A stretch of DNA of 64,000 nucleotides, taken from CAWIXB01 sp963839955 (GTDB taxonomy: Bacteria > Actinomycetota > Actinomycetes > JACCUZ01). Shown here piece by piece: positions 35,330-45,252 of the stretch; within the stretch, counting starts at the first letter, position 1, and every line of letters begins with the position of its first letter. A program made the translations under genes and the position numbers. Where the stretch lies: contig CAWIXB010000001.1 of NCBI GenBank assembly GCA_963839955.1, positions 3,534,001 through 3,598,000 on the forward strand, read 5' to 3'. The notes beneath the pieces were generated by a model. That model did not search any database, had not been told where the DNA came from, and saw only the letters and a list, made by a program, of their open reading frames with translations.

Positions 35330-36208
35330 ATGCTCGGCCGGGTGGACAGCCCACCGCGGGCGCGTACCGCGGCGTTCTTCGACCTCGACAAGACGATCAT
35401 CGCTAAGTCGAGCACGCTGGCGTTCAGCCGCTCGTTCTACCAGGGCGGGTTGATCAACCGCAGGGCCGTGCTGCGCAGCGGCTACGCCCAGTTCGTCTAC
35501 CTGGTGGGCGGCGCCGACCACGACCAGATGGAACGGATGCGCCAGTACCTCTCCGCACTCTGCTCTGGCTGGGACGTGCAGCAGGTCAAGGACATCGTCG
35601 CCGAGACCCTGCACGGGCTCATCGACCCGATCATCTACGACGAGGCCGCCACCCTCATCGAGGAACACCACCTCGCCGGGCGCGATGTCGTCATCGTCAG
35701 CTCGTCCGGCGCCGAGGTGGTCGAGCCGATCGGCGCCATGCTCGGTGCCGACCGGGTCATCGCGACACGGATGGTCGTCGCCGACGGACGCTACACAGGC
35801 GACATCGAGTTCTACGCGTACGCCGAGAACAAGGCGGCGGCCATTCGCGAGCTGGCAGACGTCGAGGGCTACGACCTGCGCCGCAGCTACGCCTATAGCG
35901 ACTCGCTCACGGACATCGCCATGCTCGAAGAGGTCGGGCACCCGTACGCCGTCAACCCCGACCGCGGCCTGCGTCGCGAGGCCGCGACCCGTCACTGGCC
36001 GGTGCTGGTGTTCGACCGGCCGGTACGGCTGCGCGACCGGGTGCCCGGCGTCGGCATGCCAGCCCGTCCGGCGCTCGCCGCGGCGGCGCTCGGAGCAGGC
36101 GCGGCGACCGCGGGCCTGGTGTGGATGGCGGCGCGACGGCGCGGCCGGACCACCTTCGCCATCAACCCCCGGCTGGTCGTCCGCCGGCCGCACCGGCGGC
36201 GCTCGTAG
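35330..36208 (+). CDS. HAD-IB family phosphatase (SerB/Rv3661-like)
   Basis: 292 residues from ATG 35330. HAD motif I FFDLDKTII with both aspartates, motif II VIVSSSG, motif III in AENKAAAIRELA and motif IV YSDSLTDIAML place it in the HAD-IB phosphatases, near phosphoserine phosphatase and 1-acyl-glycerol-phosphate-type enzymes. A C-terminal helix (ALAAAALGAGAATAGLVWMAA) and Arg-rich tail suggest membrane attachment. GTG 35342 is an alternative start; no clear ribosome site favours either. It is divergent from the 6C RNA and Flp operon. The substrate is unknown. Confidence 0.85.
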   Translation: MLGRVDSPPRARTAAFFDLDKTIIAKSSTLAFSRSFYQGGLINRRAVLRSGYAQFVYLVGGADHDQMERMRQYLSALCSGWDVQQVKDIVAETLHGLIDPIIYDEAATLIEEHHLAGRDVVIVSSSGAEVVEPIGAMLGADRVIATRMVVADGRYTGDIEFYAYAENKAAAIRELADVEGYDLRRSYAYSDSLTDIAMLEEVGHPYAVNPDRGLRREAATRHWPVLVFDRPVRLRDRVPGVGMPARPALAAAALGAGAATAGLVWMAARRRGRTTFAINPRLVVRRPHRRRS

Positions 36209-36391
36209 CGTCCGCGGGACATCCACAACGCGCGCCCCGAGCGACACACGGACGCAACTGCCGCCGCGTGACCGGGTGGTCGCTGGCCGACGACCACGCG
36301 TCACTCTTCCGGGTGCCACCAGGTAAAGATCAAGCCCGAGGGCTTCCGCCCGGACCGTCCTTCCGATAGACACAGCACAAGGCCCGCGCGA

Positions 36392-36417
36392 CTCTCACTT
36401 CGCCGGCGAAGTGAGAG
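36392..36417. repeat. perfect 26-bp palindrome
   Basis: CTCTCACTTCGCC is followed directly by its exact reverse complement. As RNA it would form a tight hairpin; as DNA it could bind a dimeric regulator. It lies in the middle of the putative structured RNA. Confidence 0.9.
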
Positions 36418-36544
36418 GCACACGGACCGAGCACGGCAGCTGGGCACCCACGCGGCGACCTGCCCATGTACGGGCCGTTGAGTCAGGCTTGACCTGGTCC
36501 GACGACGAATTGGTGCACGCCTGGTAACCCGGTCTGACGTGCCG

Positions 36545-36574
36545 GGGCGGCGTCCTGGCAGCAGGGCGCCGCCC
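36545..36574 (+). terminator. intrinsic terminator ending a plus-strand transcript
   Basis: GGGCGGCG (36545-36552) pairs with CGCCGCCC (36567-36574) around a 14-base loop. The + strand then reads ACCCTTGTCTGGTGTCTTTA, fairly T-rich for this genome. The opposite strand lacks a T-run, so it points to a plus-strand RNA. Confidence 0.6.
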
Positions 36575-36591
36575 ACCCTTGTCTGGTGTCT

Positions 36592-37359
36592 TTATCCGCC
36601 GCGCTGGATCGACTCGCACACCGCGACGGCGTCCCGGGCTCCGAGCACCACAGCCTCCGCGCAGTGCGACAGCCACGTCGCCAGGCCCGTCTCGCTGCCC
36701 CCCACGTAACCGGCCAGCGCCTCGTCGTACGCCGAGCGCCCGAGCTCGGCATGACCGACCTCGGGAGCCACCAGTGCGCCGGGGTCGAATCCCCGCGTGA
36801 CGAGCACCAGACGGGATGCAGCCCGCGCGACGACCCCGTTGCCTTGCTCGAAGACAGGACCGGAGAGCAACTCACCGTGCGTGACTGCGGCGACGACGAG
36901 AGCCGGTGCGTCGGTCGACGAGGTGAGCAGATCGGTCAGCGACGACAGGCGCCGCGCCACCTCCGGGTCGGCGCGCGGCCGGCCGATCGACTCCTCGTCG
37001 ACGAGGCCCGCCGCGGCCAGGGCGTGCAAGCGGGCCAGCGCCTGCAGCGGTGCGCGCGGCCAGGTCGCCTGCAGGGGGCCGACCTCGCTCGCGACCCGCA
37101 AAGCACCCTCGACGACGGCCTCGTCGGCCGGCGCCAGGCCCGCTCCCCCCTTGCTCCGGAGCACGTCGAGGGGAACGTCCACACCCTCCAGTGCTGCCGA
37201 GGCACGAGCCCCGCGCAGCGCCGACTCAGTGGCAACGTCGCCGGCCGCGCGGCGCAGCACCCGATGCCCACGCAGGGCGTCCACCGCGGCCCTCGCCTCG
37301 TCGACGCCACCGGCCACCTCCGGCAGCGCGGCAAGGTGAGCGAAGGGGTCGGAGGGCAT
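36592..37359 (-). CDS. Fic-fold protein with degenerate active site (Rv3662c-like)
   Basis: 255 residues. Two landmarks point to Fic proteins. ASAALEG (Ser54-x3-Glu58-Gly59) resembles the inhibitory-helix motif, and VVAAVTHGELLSGPVFEQGNGVVAR resembles the active-site loop HPFxxGNGRxxR. In this loop the catalytic His is Pro168 and the first Arg is Val176, while Phe170, Gly173-Asn174-Gly175 and the last Arg179 remain. AMP-transfer by the usual mechanism is therefore unlikely. Related actinobacterial proteins are often labelled oxidoreductase without basis. It faces the HAD gene across the structured non-coding gap and is divergent from the acetate-uptake operon. Confidence 0.65.
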   Translation of the reverse strand: MPSDPFAHLAALPEVAGGVDEARAAVDALRGHRVLRRAAGDVATESALRGARASAALEGVDVPLDVLRSKGGAGLAPADEAVVEGALRVASEVGPLQATWPRAPLQALARLHALAAAGLVDEESIGRPRADPEVARRLSSLTDLLTSSTDAPALVVAAVTHGELLSGPVFEQGNGVVARAASRLVLVTRGFDPGALVAPEVGHAELGRSAYDEALAGYVGGSETGLATWLSHCAEAVVLGARDAVAVCESIQRGG

Positions 37360-37453
37360 TGACTCGACCCTACTGGGGCATGTTCACCCATAGTCGTAGG
37401 CGCAACGAAATGCTAACGTCCCGCGGCATTGGCCGACCGCCCAAGGAGGACTC

Positions 37454-37789
37454 GTGAGTCATCCGGTGCACGACGACAGCGACCGGTTGGTCGCCGCCCA
37501 AGCCAGCCCCGATTTCGTTCAGCTCAAGAAGCGGTTCCGGGCCTTTGCGTTCCCGATGACGGCGGTCTTCCTGGGTTGGTACCTGCTCTATGTCATCGCG
37601 TCCGGATGGGCGCGTGACTTCATGGGCCAGAAGCTGTGGGGCAACATCAACGTCGCCTACGTCTTCGGCCTGCTCCAGTTCGTCTCGACGTTCCTCATCG
37701 CGTGGCTCTACGAGCGGCACATGGAACGCCACGTCGACCCGCTGGCGACGCGCATCCGGGAAGAGCTCGAGGGAGGTACGGCGCGATGA
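37454..37789 (+). CDS. DUF485 membrane protein, ActP partner
   Basis: 111 residues with two transmembrane helices (FAFPMTAVFLGWYLLYVIASGW and VAYVFGLLQFVSTFLIAWLY), the DUF485 pattern. These proteins are regularly encoded just ahead of acetate permeases and probably help assemble or regulate them. GTG start with AAGGAGG 5 bases ahead. Its stop overlaps the actP start by 4 bases (ATGA). Confidence 0.9.
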   Translation: MSHPVHDDSDRLVAAQASPDFVQLKKRFRAFAFPMTAVFLGWYLLYVIASGWARDFMGQKLWGNINVAYVFGLLQFVSTFLIAWLYERHMERHVDPLATRIREELEGGTAR

Positions 37790-39453
37790 ACGGCACGATC
37801 CTTGCCACCTCTGTGTCCGGGGGACAGCAGGCCCTGACCAGCTCGCTGTTCATCATCTTCGTGGCGATCACGTTGGGCATCACGGTCTGGGCCGGACGCC
37901 ACACGAAGACGGCGGCCGACTTCTACGCCGGTGGCCGCTCGTTCTCCGGTGTGCAGAACGGCGTCGCGATCGGCGGCGACTACATGTCGGCCGCGTCGTT
38001 CCTCGGCATCGCCGGCATCATCGCGCTCAACGGCTACGACGGCTTCCTCTACTCCATCGGCTTCCTGGTGGCGTGGCTCGTGGCTCTGCTGCTCGTCGCC
38101 GAGCTGATGCGCAACTCCGGCAAGTACACGATGGGCGACGTGCTGGCCTTCCGGATGCGGCAGCGCCCGGTGCGCGCCGCCGCCGGTGTCTCGACGATCG
38201 TGGTGTCGATCTTCTACCTGCTCGCGCAGATGGTCGGTGCCGGAGCCCTCGTGTCCCTGCTGCTCGGCGTGTCCAGTGACACGTCGAAGAACCTGACGAT
38301 CGTGTGCGTCGGCGCGCTGATGATTTTCTACGTCACCGTCGGCGGCATGAAGGGCACGACCTGGGTGCAGATCGTCAAGGCACTGCTGCTGATGACCGGC
38401 GCCACCATCCTGACCGTGCTGGTCATGTTCGAGTTCGGCTGGAACGTCAGCGACATGCTCGGCTCTGCCGCCGAGGAGAGCGGCAAGGGTGAGGCATTCC
38501 TCGAACCCGGGCTGCGGTTCGCGACCGAGGCGTCCGGTCTCACCGGCAAGCTCGACCTGATCAGCCTGGGCCTTGCGCTGGTGCTCGGCACCGCCGGACT
38601 GCCGCACATCCTGATCCGGTTCTACACGACACCGACGGCGAGAGACGCCCGCAAGTCGGTGATCTGGGGCATCTGGATCATCGGCTCGTTCTACCTGATG
38701 ACGCTGGCGCTGGGCTTCGGGGCCGCTGCCCTCGTGGGCCCCGAGTCGATCACGGCACAGGACCCGGCCGGCAACACGGCCGCGCCACAGCTCGCCCGTG
38801 CCCTCGGCGAGGACCTCTTCGGTGACACCGGCGGCACCATCATGCTGGCGTTCATCGCCTCGGTCGCGTTCGCGACGATCCTCGCCGTCGTCGCGGGCCT
38901 GACGCTCGCGTCGTCGTCGTCCGTGGCCCACGACATCTACGCCAACTACGTCCACCGCGGCGAGGCGCCGGAAGGCCAGGAGGTCAAGGTCGCGCGCGTC
39001 TCGGCGTTCGTCATCGGTGGCGTCGCCATCGTGCTCTCGATCTTCGCGCAGAAGCTGAACGTCGCGTTCCTCGTCGCGCTGGCCTTCGCGGTCGCGGCGT
39101 CGGGCAACCTGCCGGCGATCCTCTACTCGCTGTTCTGGAAGAAGTTCAACACGGCGGGTGCGGTGGCGGCGATCTACGGCGGCCTCGTCTCGGCGGTGGT
39201 CCTCGTCATCTTCTCGCCGGTCGTCTCCGGCAAGGTGGCCCCCGACGGCACGAGCCTCTCGCTCGTCGAGGACACCAGCGTGGACTTCTCGTGGTTCCCG
39301 TTGGACAACCCCGGTCTCGTCTCCATCCCGATCGGCTTCCTCTGCGGCTTCTTCGGCACGATCCTGAGCAAGGAGCACAACGAGCTCAAGTACGCCGAGC
39401 TCGAGGTGCGCTCGCTCACCGGGGTGGGTATGGAGAAAGCACCGCTGGACTGA
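37786..39453 (+). CDS. actP: cation/acetate symporter
   Basis: 555-residue sodium:solute symporter with about 13 helices. Family segments are ADFYAGGRSFSGVQNGVAIGGDYMSAASFLG and the LPHILIRFYTTP sequence. It imports acetate and similar short carboxylates. The ATG at 37786 overlaps the DUF485 stop. The next gene, acs, starts 19 bases after it, so uptake and activation of acetate form one transcript. Confidence 0.92.
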   Translation: MNGTILATSVSGGQQALTSSLFIIFVAITLGITVWAGRHTKTAADFYAGGRSFSGVQNGVAIGGDYMSAASFLGIAGIIALNGYDGFLYSIGFLVAWLVALLLVAELMRNSGKYTMGDVLAFRMRQRPVRAAAGVSTIVVSIFYLLAQMVGAGALVSLLLGVSSDTSKNLTIVCVGALMIFYVTVGGMKGTTWVQIVKALLLMTGATILTVLVMFEFGWNVSDMLGSAAEESGKGEAFLEPGLRFATEASGLTGKLDLISLGLALVLGTAGLPHILIRFYTTPTARDARKSVIWGIWIIGSFYLMTLALGFGAAALVGPESITAQDPAGNTAAPQLARALGEDLFGDTGGTIMLAFIASVAFATILAVVAGLTLASSSSVAHDIYANYVHRGEAPEGQEVKVARVSAFVIGGVAIVLSIFAQKLNVAFLVALAFAVAASGNLPAILYSLFWKKFNTAGAVAAIYGGLVSAVVLVIFSPVVSGKVAPDGTSLSLVEDTSVDFSWFPLDNPGLVSIPIGFLCGFFGTILSKEHNELKYAELEVRSLTGVGMEKAPLD

Positions 39454-39471
39454 CCGTATGAAGGAGACATC

Positions 39472-41433
<1,962 letters not shown>

Positions 41434-41445
41434 GGCAGCGGCAAC

Positions 41446-41499
41446 AGGCGCAGCAGTGCCTCAACATGTCGGCCAGCCTGTTGAGGCAGTGCTGCGCCT
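41446..41499 (+). terminator. very long hairpin after acs
   Basis: Two 21-base arms (41446-41466 and 41479-41499) pair at 20 of 21 positions around a 12-base loop; each arm begins or ends with AGGCGCAGCA or its complement. It lies 12 bases beyond the acs stop. It is longer than an ordinary terminator and could also be a small-RNA or mobile hairpin remnant. Confidence 0.75.
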
Positions 41500-41541
41500 A
41501 CCTAACGTGGTCGACTCGGCGAACGTGGTCGAATAGCCGGC

Positions 41542-42429
41542 ATGCGGGTGGGTGTGGTGGTCCTGCCGGAGCAGCGGTGGGCGCAGGCCGAGTCGCGCTG
41601 GCGTCGACTCGACGAGTGGGGCTTCGACTCGGCGTGGACCTACGACCACCTTGCCTGGCGCAGCCTCGCCGACGGGCCGTGGTTCGCCACCGTGCCGACG
41701 CTGGTGGCTGCGGCTCTCGTTACCGACCGGATCCGGCTGGGCACGTTCGTCGCCTCACCCAACTTCCGGCATCCGGTGCCGTTCGCCAAGGAGTTGATGA
41801 GTCTCGACGACGTCTCGTCCGGACGGTTCACGCTCGGCGTCGGGGCCGGCGGCTCCGGCTTCGACGCCTCCGTGCTGGGTGTGCCCGAGCTGGCGCCGGG
41901 CGAGCGGGTGGCACGGTTGGCCGAGTTCGTCGACCTCCTCGACAAGCTCCTCACCGCACCGAAGACGTCGTACGCCGGTGACTACTACCTCGCCGACGAG
42001 GCGCGCATGGTGCCCGGTTGCGTGCAGCAGCCGCGGCTGCCGTTCGTGGTCGCCGCGCGCGGCCCCAAGGCGCTGCGGGTGGCAGCGCGCCACGGCCAGG
42101 GCTGGGTGACGACCGGCAACGCACCGCCGGACGCCGGCGAGGACCGCTGGTGGGCTGCCCTGCCCGACCTGTGCGCCCGCTTCGAGGACGCAGTGAGCGA
42201 AGCCGGCCGCGAACCCGGCGACGTCGATCGCTACCTCAGCGTCGATGCGTCCGGCGCCTTCGCCCTCTCGTCGCTGGAGCACCTGCGCGACGTCCTCGGC
42301 CGGGCGGAAGCGCTGGGCTTCGACGAGGTGGCCATGCACTGGCCACGCGTCGAAGGCGTCTACGCCGGCGACGAGTCACTGCTCGAAGCCGTCGCCAGCG
42401 ACGTACTGCCGGGCCTGCGCGAAGCGTGA
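41542..42429 (+). CDS. LLM-class flavin-dependent oxidoreductase
   Basis: 295-residue luciferase-like TIM barrel. Landmarks: SRWRRLDEWGFDSAWTYDHLAW, IRLGTFVASPNFRHPVPFAKE, LGVGAGGSGFDA and PFVVAARGPKALRVAARHGQGW. It probably uses F420 or FMN; the N-terminus is compatible with either. The substrate is unknown. The ATG at 41542 is chosen, with no strong ribosome site visible. Its stop overlaps the start of the following disrupted permease gene (GTGA), so the two once formed an operon. Confidence 0.88.
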   Translation: MRVGVVVLPEQRWAQAESRWRRLDEWGFDSAWTYDHLAWRSLADGPWFATVPTLVAAALVTDRIRLGTFVASPNFRHPVPFAKELMSLDDVSSGRFTLGVGAGGSGFDASVLGVPELAPGERVARLAEFVDLLDKLLTAPKTSYAGDYYLADEARMVPGCVQQPRLPFVVAARGPKALRVAARHGQGWVTTGNAPPDAGEDRWWAALPDLCARFEDAVSEAGREPGDVDRYLSVDASGAFALSSLEHLRDVLGRAEALGFDEVAMHWPRVEGVYAGDESLLEAVASDVLPGLREA

Positions 42430-43308
42430 CCGCTTTCCTCGTCGTCGCGGTCTTCGTGGCCGCCTATGTCCTCATCGCCACCGAAAAGGTCCCCCGTGCC
42501 ACCGCGGCGCTCGCCGGCGCGGCAGGCATGGTGGTCATCGGCGTGGTCGATGTCGAGGTCGCGTTCTTCAGCAAAGAGACCGGCGTCGACTGGAACGTCA
42601 TCTTCCTGCTGCTCGGGATGATGGTGATCGTCAGCGTCCTCAAACAGACGGGCGTCTTCGACTACCTCGCGATCTGGGCCGGGAAGCGAGCGCGCGGGCG
42701 CCCCTTCGCGGTCATGGTGCTGCTCGTCCTCATCACCGCCGTCGTGTCGGCGCTGCTCGACAACGTGACGACGGTGCTGCTGATCGCTCCGGTGACCTTG
42801 CTGATCTGCGAGCGCCTTACCCTCCCGCCCGTGCCCTTCCTCCTCGCGGAAGACCCTCGTCTTCTTCATGGGGCTGTTCATCATGGTGGGCGCGCTGGTC
42901 GAGGTCGGCATCATCGCCGACCTCGGTGAGGCCGCCGCGGACGCGGTCGACGATCGCTACTTCCTCGAGTCCAGCGTGCTGCTCTGGGGCTCCGCTGTGC
43001 TGTCCGCCATCGTGGACAACATCCCCTACGTCGCCACGATGACCCCGCTGGTGCAGGGCCTCGTCGATAGCGGCGGCGGGTCGGACGAGGCGAATGCGCT
43101 GTGGTGGGCGCTGGCCCTCGGCGCCGACCTCGGCGGCAACGGAACCGCCGTCGGTGCCAGCGCCAACGTCGTCATCATCGGCATCGCCGCGCGGCACGGC
43201 CACCCGATCTCATTCTGGAACTTCACGAAGTACGGTCTGGTCGTCGCCTTCGTGACCGTCCTGCTCTGCTGGCCCTACCTCTGGCTTCGCTACTACGCCT
43301 TCGGCTGA
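42426..43308 (+). pseudogene. SLC13/ArsB-NhaD-type permease with internal deletion and frameshift
   Basis: The first part, from GTG 42426, reads as an ion-transporter superfamily N-half: YVLIATEKVPRATAALAGAA, NVIFLLLGMMVIVSVLKQTG, SALLDNVTTVLLIAPVTLLI, ending PPVPFLLAE near 42849. The C-terminal half continues in another frame with KTLVFFMGLFIMVGALVEVG, SAIVDNIPYVATMTP, and the second signature GADLGGNGTAVGASANVV, to the stop at 43308. The expected middle, with the first ASNIGG-type motif and several helices, is absent. The two parts total about 293 residues, against about 430 in the family, so roughly 400 bases are missing and the join is out of frame. It is probably non-functional. Confidence 0.8.
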
Positions 43309-43410
43309 CGGGGGGTTCCCGACGTCGCCCCGACACGACAACGTGGGGCGGGATGCATCAGCGGCAGCCGACCGGGCAGACTGACCGCCGACACGAGAAG
43401 GAGGACCGCC

Positions 43411-43857
43411 ATGCCTGACACCTCGCCATCGGGCGCCGGCCCGGCCACGCCCGAGGAGACGCTCGGCGCCCTCTTCGCGAAGGCCAGCCGCGACCTCTCC
43501 GGCCTGCTGCACGGCGAGATCGAGCTCGCCAAGGCGGAGATCCGCCAGGACGTCGCCAGCGGCGCCAAGGGCGGTGCGATGTTCGGCGCGGCCGGTTTCA
43601 TCGCCGTCATCTCCCTCGTCCTGCTCTCGATCGCGGCCGCCTACGGCCTGGTTGCCGCAGGGCTGCACCCGGCCGTCGCCTTCCTCGTCGTTGCCGGGGC
43701 TTATCTCCTGATCGCGGGTCTGCTGGCCCTCCTCGGCAAGAAGGCGATCTCGAAGGTCGGCCCACCTGCCCCCCGCACCATCAAGACCAGCAAGGAGACG
43801 GCGGCCTTCCTCAAGAACCCCCGCTCGGAAAATGCCCCCACCCCGGCGAAGTCCTGA
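43411..43857 (+). CDS. phage-holin-family (DUF1469-like) membrane protein
   Basis: 148 residues. An amphipathic N-terminal region (EETLGALFAKASRDLSGLLHGEIELAKAEIRQDV) precedes two hydrophobic helices (about 52-76 and 80-108) and a Lys-rich tail. This is the actinobacterial holin-superfamily type found next to epoxide-hydrolase-like and protease genes (M. tuberculosis Rv3669 position). It is a resident chromosomal gene, not a sign of prophage. AAGGAGG precedes the ATG. It overlaps the next gene by 26 bases. Confidence 0.82.
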   Translation: MPDTSPSGAGPATPEETLGALFAKASRDLSGLLHGEIELAKAEIRQDVASGAKGGAMFGAAGFIAVISLVLLSIAAAYGLVAAGLHPAVAFLVVAGAYLLIAGLLALLGKKAISKVGPPAPRTIKTSKETAAFLKNPRSENAPTPAKS

Positions 43858-44785
43858 CGCATCCGTCGCCCGCGTCGCCGGGCCGTGGGAGCACCGCATG
43901 GTCGCGGCCAACGGCGCCCGGTTCCACGTGGCGGTGCTCGGGACGGGTCCACTGGTCCTATTGCTCCACGGCTTCCCGGAGTTCTGGTGGACCTGGCGAC
44001 ATCAGCTGAAGGCCCTCGCCGCGGCGGGCTACCGCGCCGCGGCGATGGACCTGCGTGGCTACGGCGCCAGCGACAAGCCACCCCGCGGATACGACCCCAT
44101 GACCCTCGCCGCCGACGCGTCCGGGGTCATCCGGTCGCTTGGTGAACGCGACGCCGTCGTCGTGGGCCACGGCCTCGGCGGCCACGTCGCGTGGACGACC
44201 GCGGTCATCAGCCCCTCACAGGTACGACGGGTCGCCGTCCTGTCAGCCCCCCATCCGCTGCGGCTGCGCTCCGCACTGCTCGACCCACGTCAGCACCTGC
44301 GCGCGACCGCCGTGGTCCTCGGCTTCCAACGACCCGTCCTGCCCGAGCGCAAGCTCGTCGCGCACGACGGCGCCGAGGTGGGTCGGCTGCTGCGGCTGTG
44401 GGGTGGCCCCGGCTGGCCCGACGAGCAGGTCGAGAGCTGCTATCGCCACGCGTTCCAGATCGCCGGCACCGCCCATTGCGCGCTCGAGTCCTACCGCTGG
44501 GCTGTTCGCTCGATCCCACGCACCGACGGAGTGCGCTTCGCCAGGCGGATGCGCACTCCGGTGACCCGGCCCACCTTGCATCTGCACGGCGCCCTCGACC
44601 GGGCGGTCCTCCCGACGAGCGCCGAGGGGTCCGGGCGGTTCGTCGACGCGCCCTACCGCTGGCGGCTGATGGACGGGGTCGGCCACTTCCCGCACGAGGA
44701 GGCGGCCGAGGCCGTCAACCGCGAGCTGCTCGACTGGCTCGCCGACCCGCAGGCCGGCGAGGCAGCCCGGAAGGCCGCGTCGTGA
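43832..44785 (+). CDS. epoxide-hydrolase-like alpha/beta hydrolase (EphE-like), nucleophile replaced
   Basis: 317 residues with alpha/beta-hydrolase fold. Oxyanion motif LLHGFPEFWWTW (44-55), cap region typical of epoxide hydrolases, acid residue in LHGALDRAVLP and histidine in MDGVGHFPHEE. The nucleophile elbow, GHDWGG in epoxide hydrolases and GHSxGG in esterases, here reads GHGLGG, with Gly114 (bases 44171-44173) at the nucleophile position. The classical ester intermediate cannot form, so it may be a non-catalytic or differently acting member. The ATG overlaps the holin gene; a later ATG (MVAANGARF) is possible. It matches the Rv3670 position. Confidence 0.82.
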   Translation: MPPPRRSPDASVARVAGPWEHRMVAANGARFHVAVLGTGPLVLLLHGFPEFWWTWRHQLKALAAAGYRAAAMDLRGYGASDKPPRGYDPMTLAADASGVIRSLGERDAVVVGHGLGGHVAWTTAVISPSQVRRVAVLSAPHPLRLRSALLDPRQHLRATAVVLGFQRPVLPERKLVAHDGAEVGRLLRLWGGPGWPDEQVESCYRHAFQIAGTAHCALESYRWAVRSIPRTDGVRFARRMRTPVTRPTLHLHGALDRAVLPTSAEGSGRFVDAPYRWRLMDGVGHFPHEEAAEAVNRELLDWLADPQAGEAARKAAS

Positions 44786-45246
44786 GCGGCGAAGGACCCC
44801 GGCGCGACCGCGACGAGACGGGCCGGGCTCGCAACGCCCGTCCCCGCGACGGCCTGGGCCGTCCGTTGCCGCGGGACTCCGGCGGGGTGGAGCGGGTCCC
44901 GGACGATCTCGTGCTGCCGCCTGCCGACTCACTGGCCGAGGCACAGCGGCTGCTCGACGAGGGCCGGCCCTTCCACGCGCACGAGGTTCTCGAGGGCACC
45001 TGGAAGGCTGCGCCCCCGCACGAGCGCGACCTGTGGCAGGGCCTGGCTCAGCTCGCCGTCGGGCTCACGCATCTCGCTCGCGGCAACGCGACCGGAGGGC
45101 AGCGCCTGCTGCGGCGCGGCGCCGCGAGGATCGAGCCGTACGCCGACGACCCGCCGTACGGCGTGGACGTTGCAGGCCTGCTCGCGTTCGTCAACGAGAC
45201 GGATTTCGAAGGATCACCGGTGGCGCCGCCGCGGCTTAGCCAGTAG
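44782..45246 (+). CDS. DUF309 family protein
   Basis: 154 residues. An Arg/Asp-rich N-terminus of about 40 residues is followed by the DUF309 helical domain: LLDEGRPFHAHEVLEGTWKAAPPHERDLWQGLAQLAVGLTHLARGN, with the typical HAHE-x-LE-x-W motif that may bind a metal. Function is unknown. The GTG start overlaps the hydrolase stop by 4 bases. It ends the plus-strand group, facing the MarP-like gene across the hairpin repeats. Confidence 0.85.
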   Translation: MSGEGPRRDRDETGRARNARPRDGLGRPLPRDSGGVERVPDDLVLPPADSLAEAQRLLDEGRPFHAHEVLEGTWKAAPPHERDLWQGLAQLAVGLTHLARGNATGGQRLLRRGAARIEPYADDPPYGVDVAGLLAFVNETDFEGSPVAPPRLSQ

Positions 45247-45252
45247 CGCCGG

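Larger units (their letters stand above)
36290..36580 (+). ncRNA. candidate Ms1/6S-like RNA locus
   Basis: The gap between the HAD gene and the Fic-like gene (36209-36591) holds no convincing protein. It does hold a structured region ending in a plus-strand terminator, although the nearest upstream gene stops about 340 bases earlier. Elements: AAGCCC-GA-GGGCTT near 36331, a perfect 26-bp palindrome at 36392-36417, TGGGCA...TGCCCA near 36445-36475, CGGACC and GGTCCG as possible long-range partners near 36355 and 36495, and the terminator at 36545-36574. By memory, M. tuberculosis MTS2823/Ms1 and Streptomyces scr3559, RNAs that bind RNA polymerase, lie in this position downstream of the HAD gene. 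The ends and identity are inference from synteny and structure. Confidence 0.45.

Noticed and set aside
36301..36576. 91-codon minus-strand frame in the gap between the HAD and Fic-like genes
   Set aside because: No family resemblance or ribosome site, and it overlaps the palindrome and terminator; structured RNA is the better explanation.
43411..43857. Holin-family protein as a sign of prophage
   Set aside because: No other phage genes are nearby, and the neighbours are the conserved chromosomal order.
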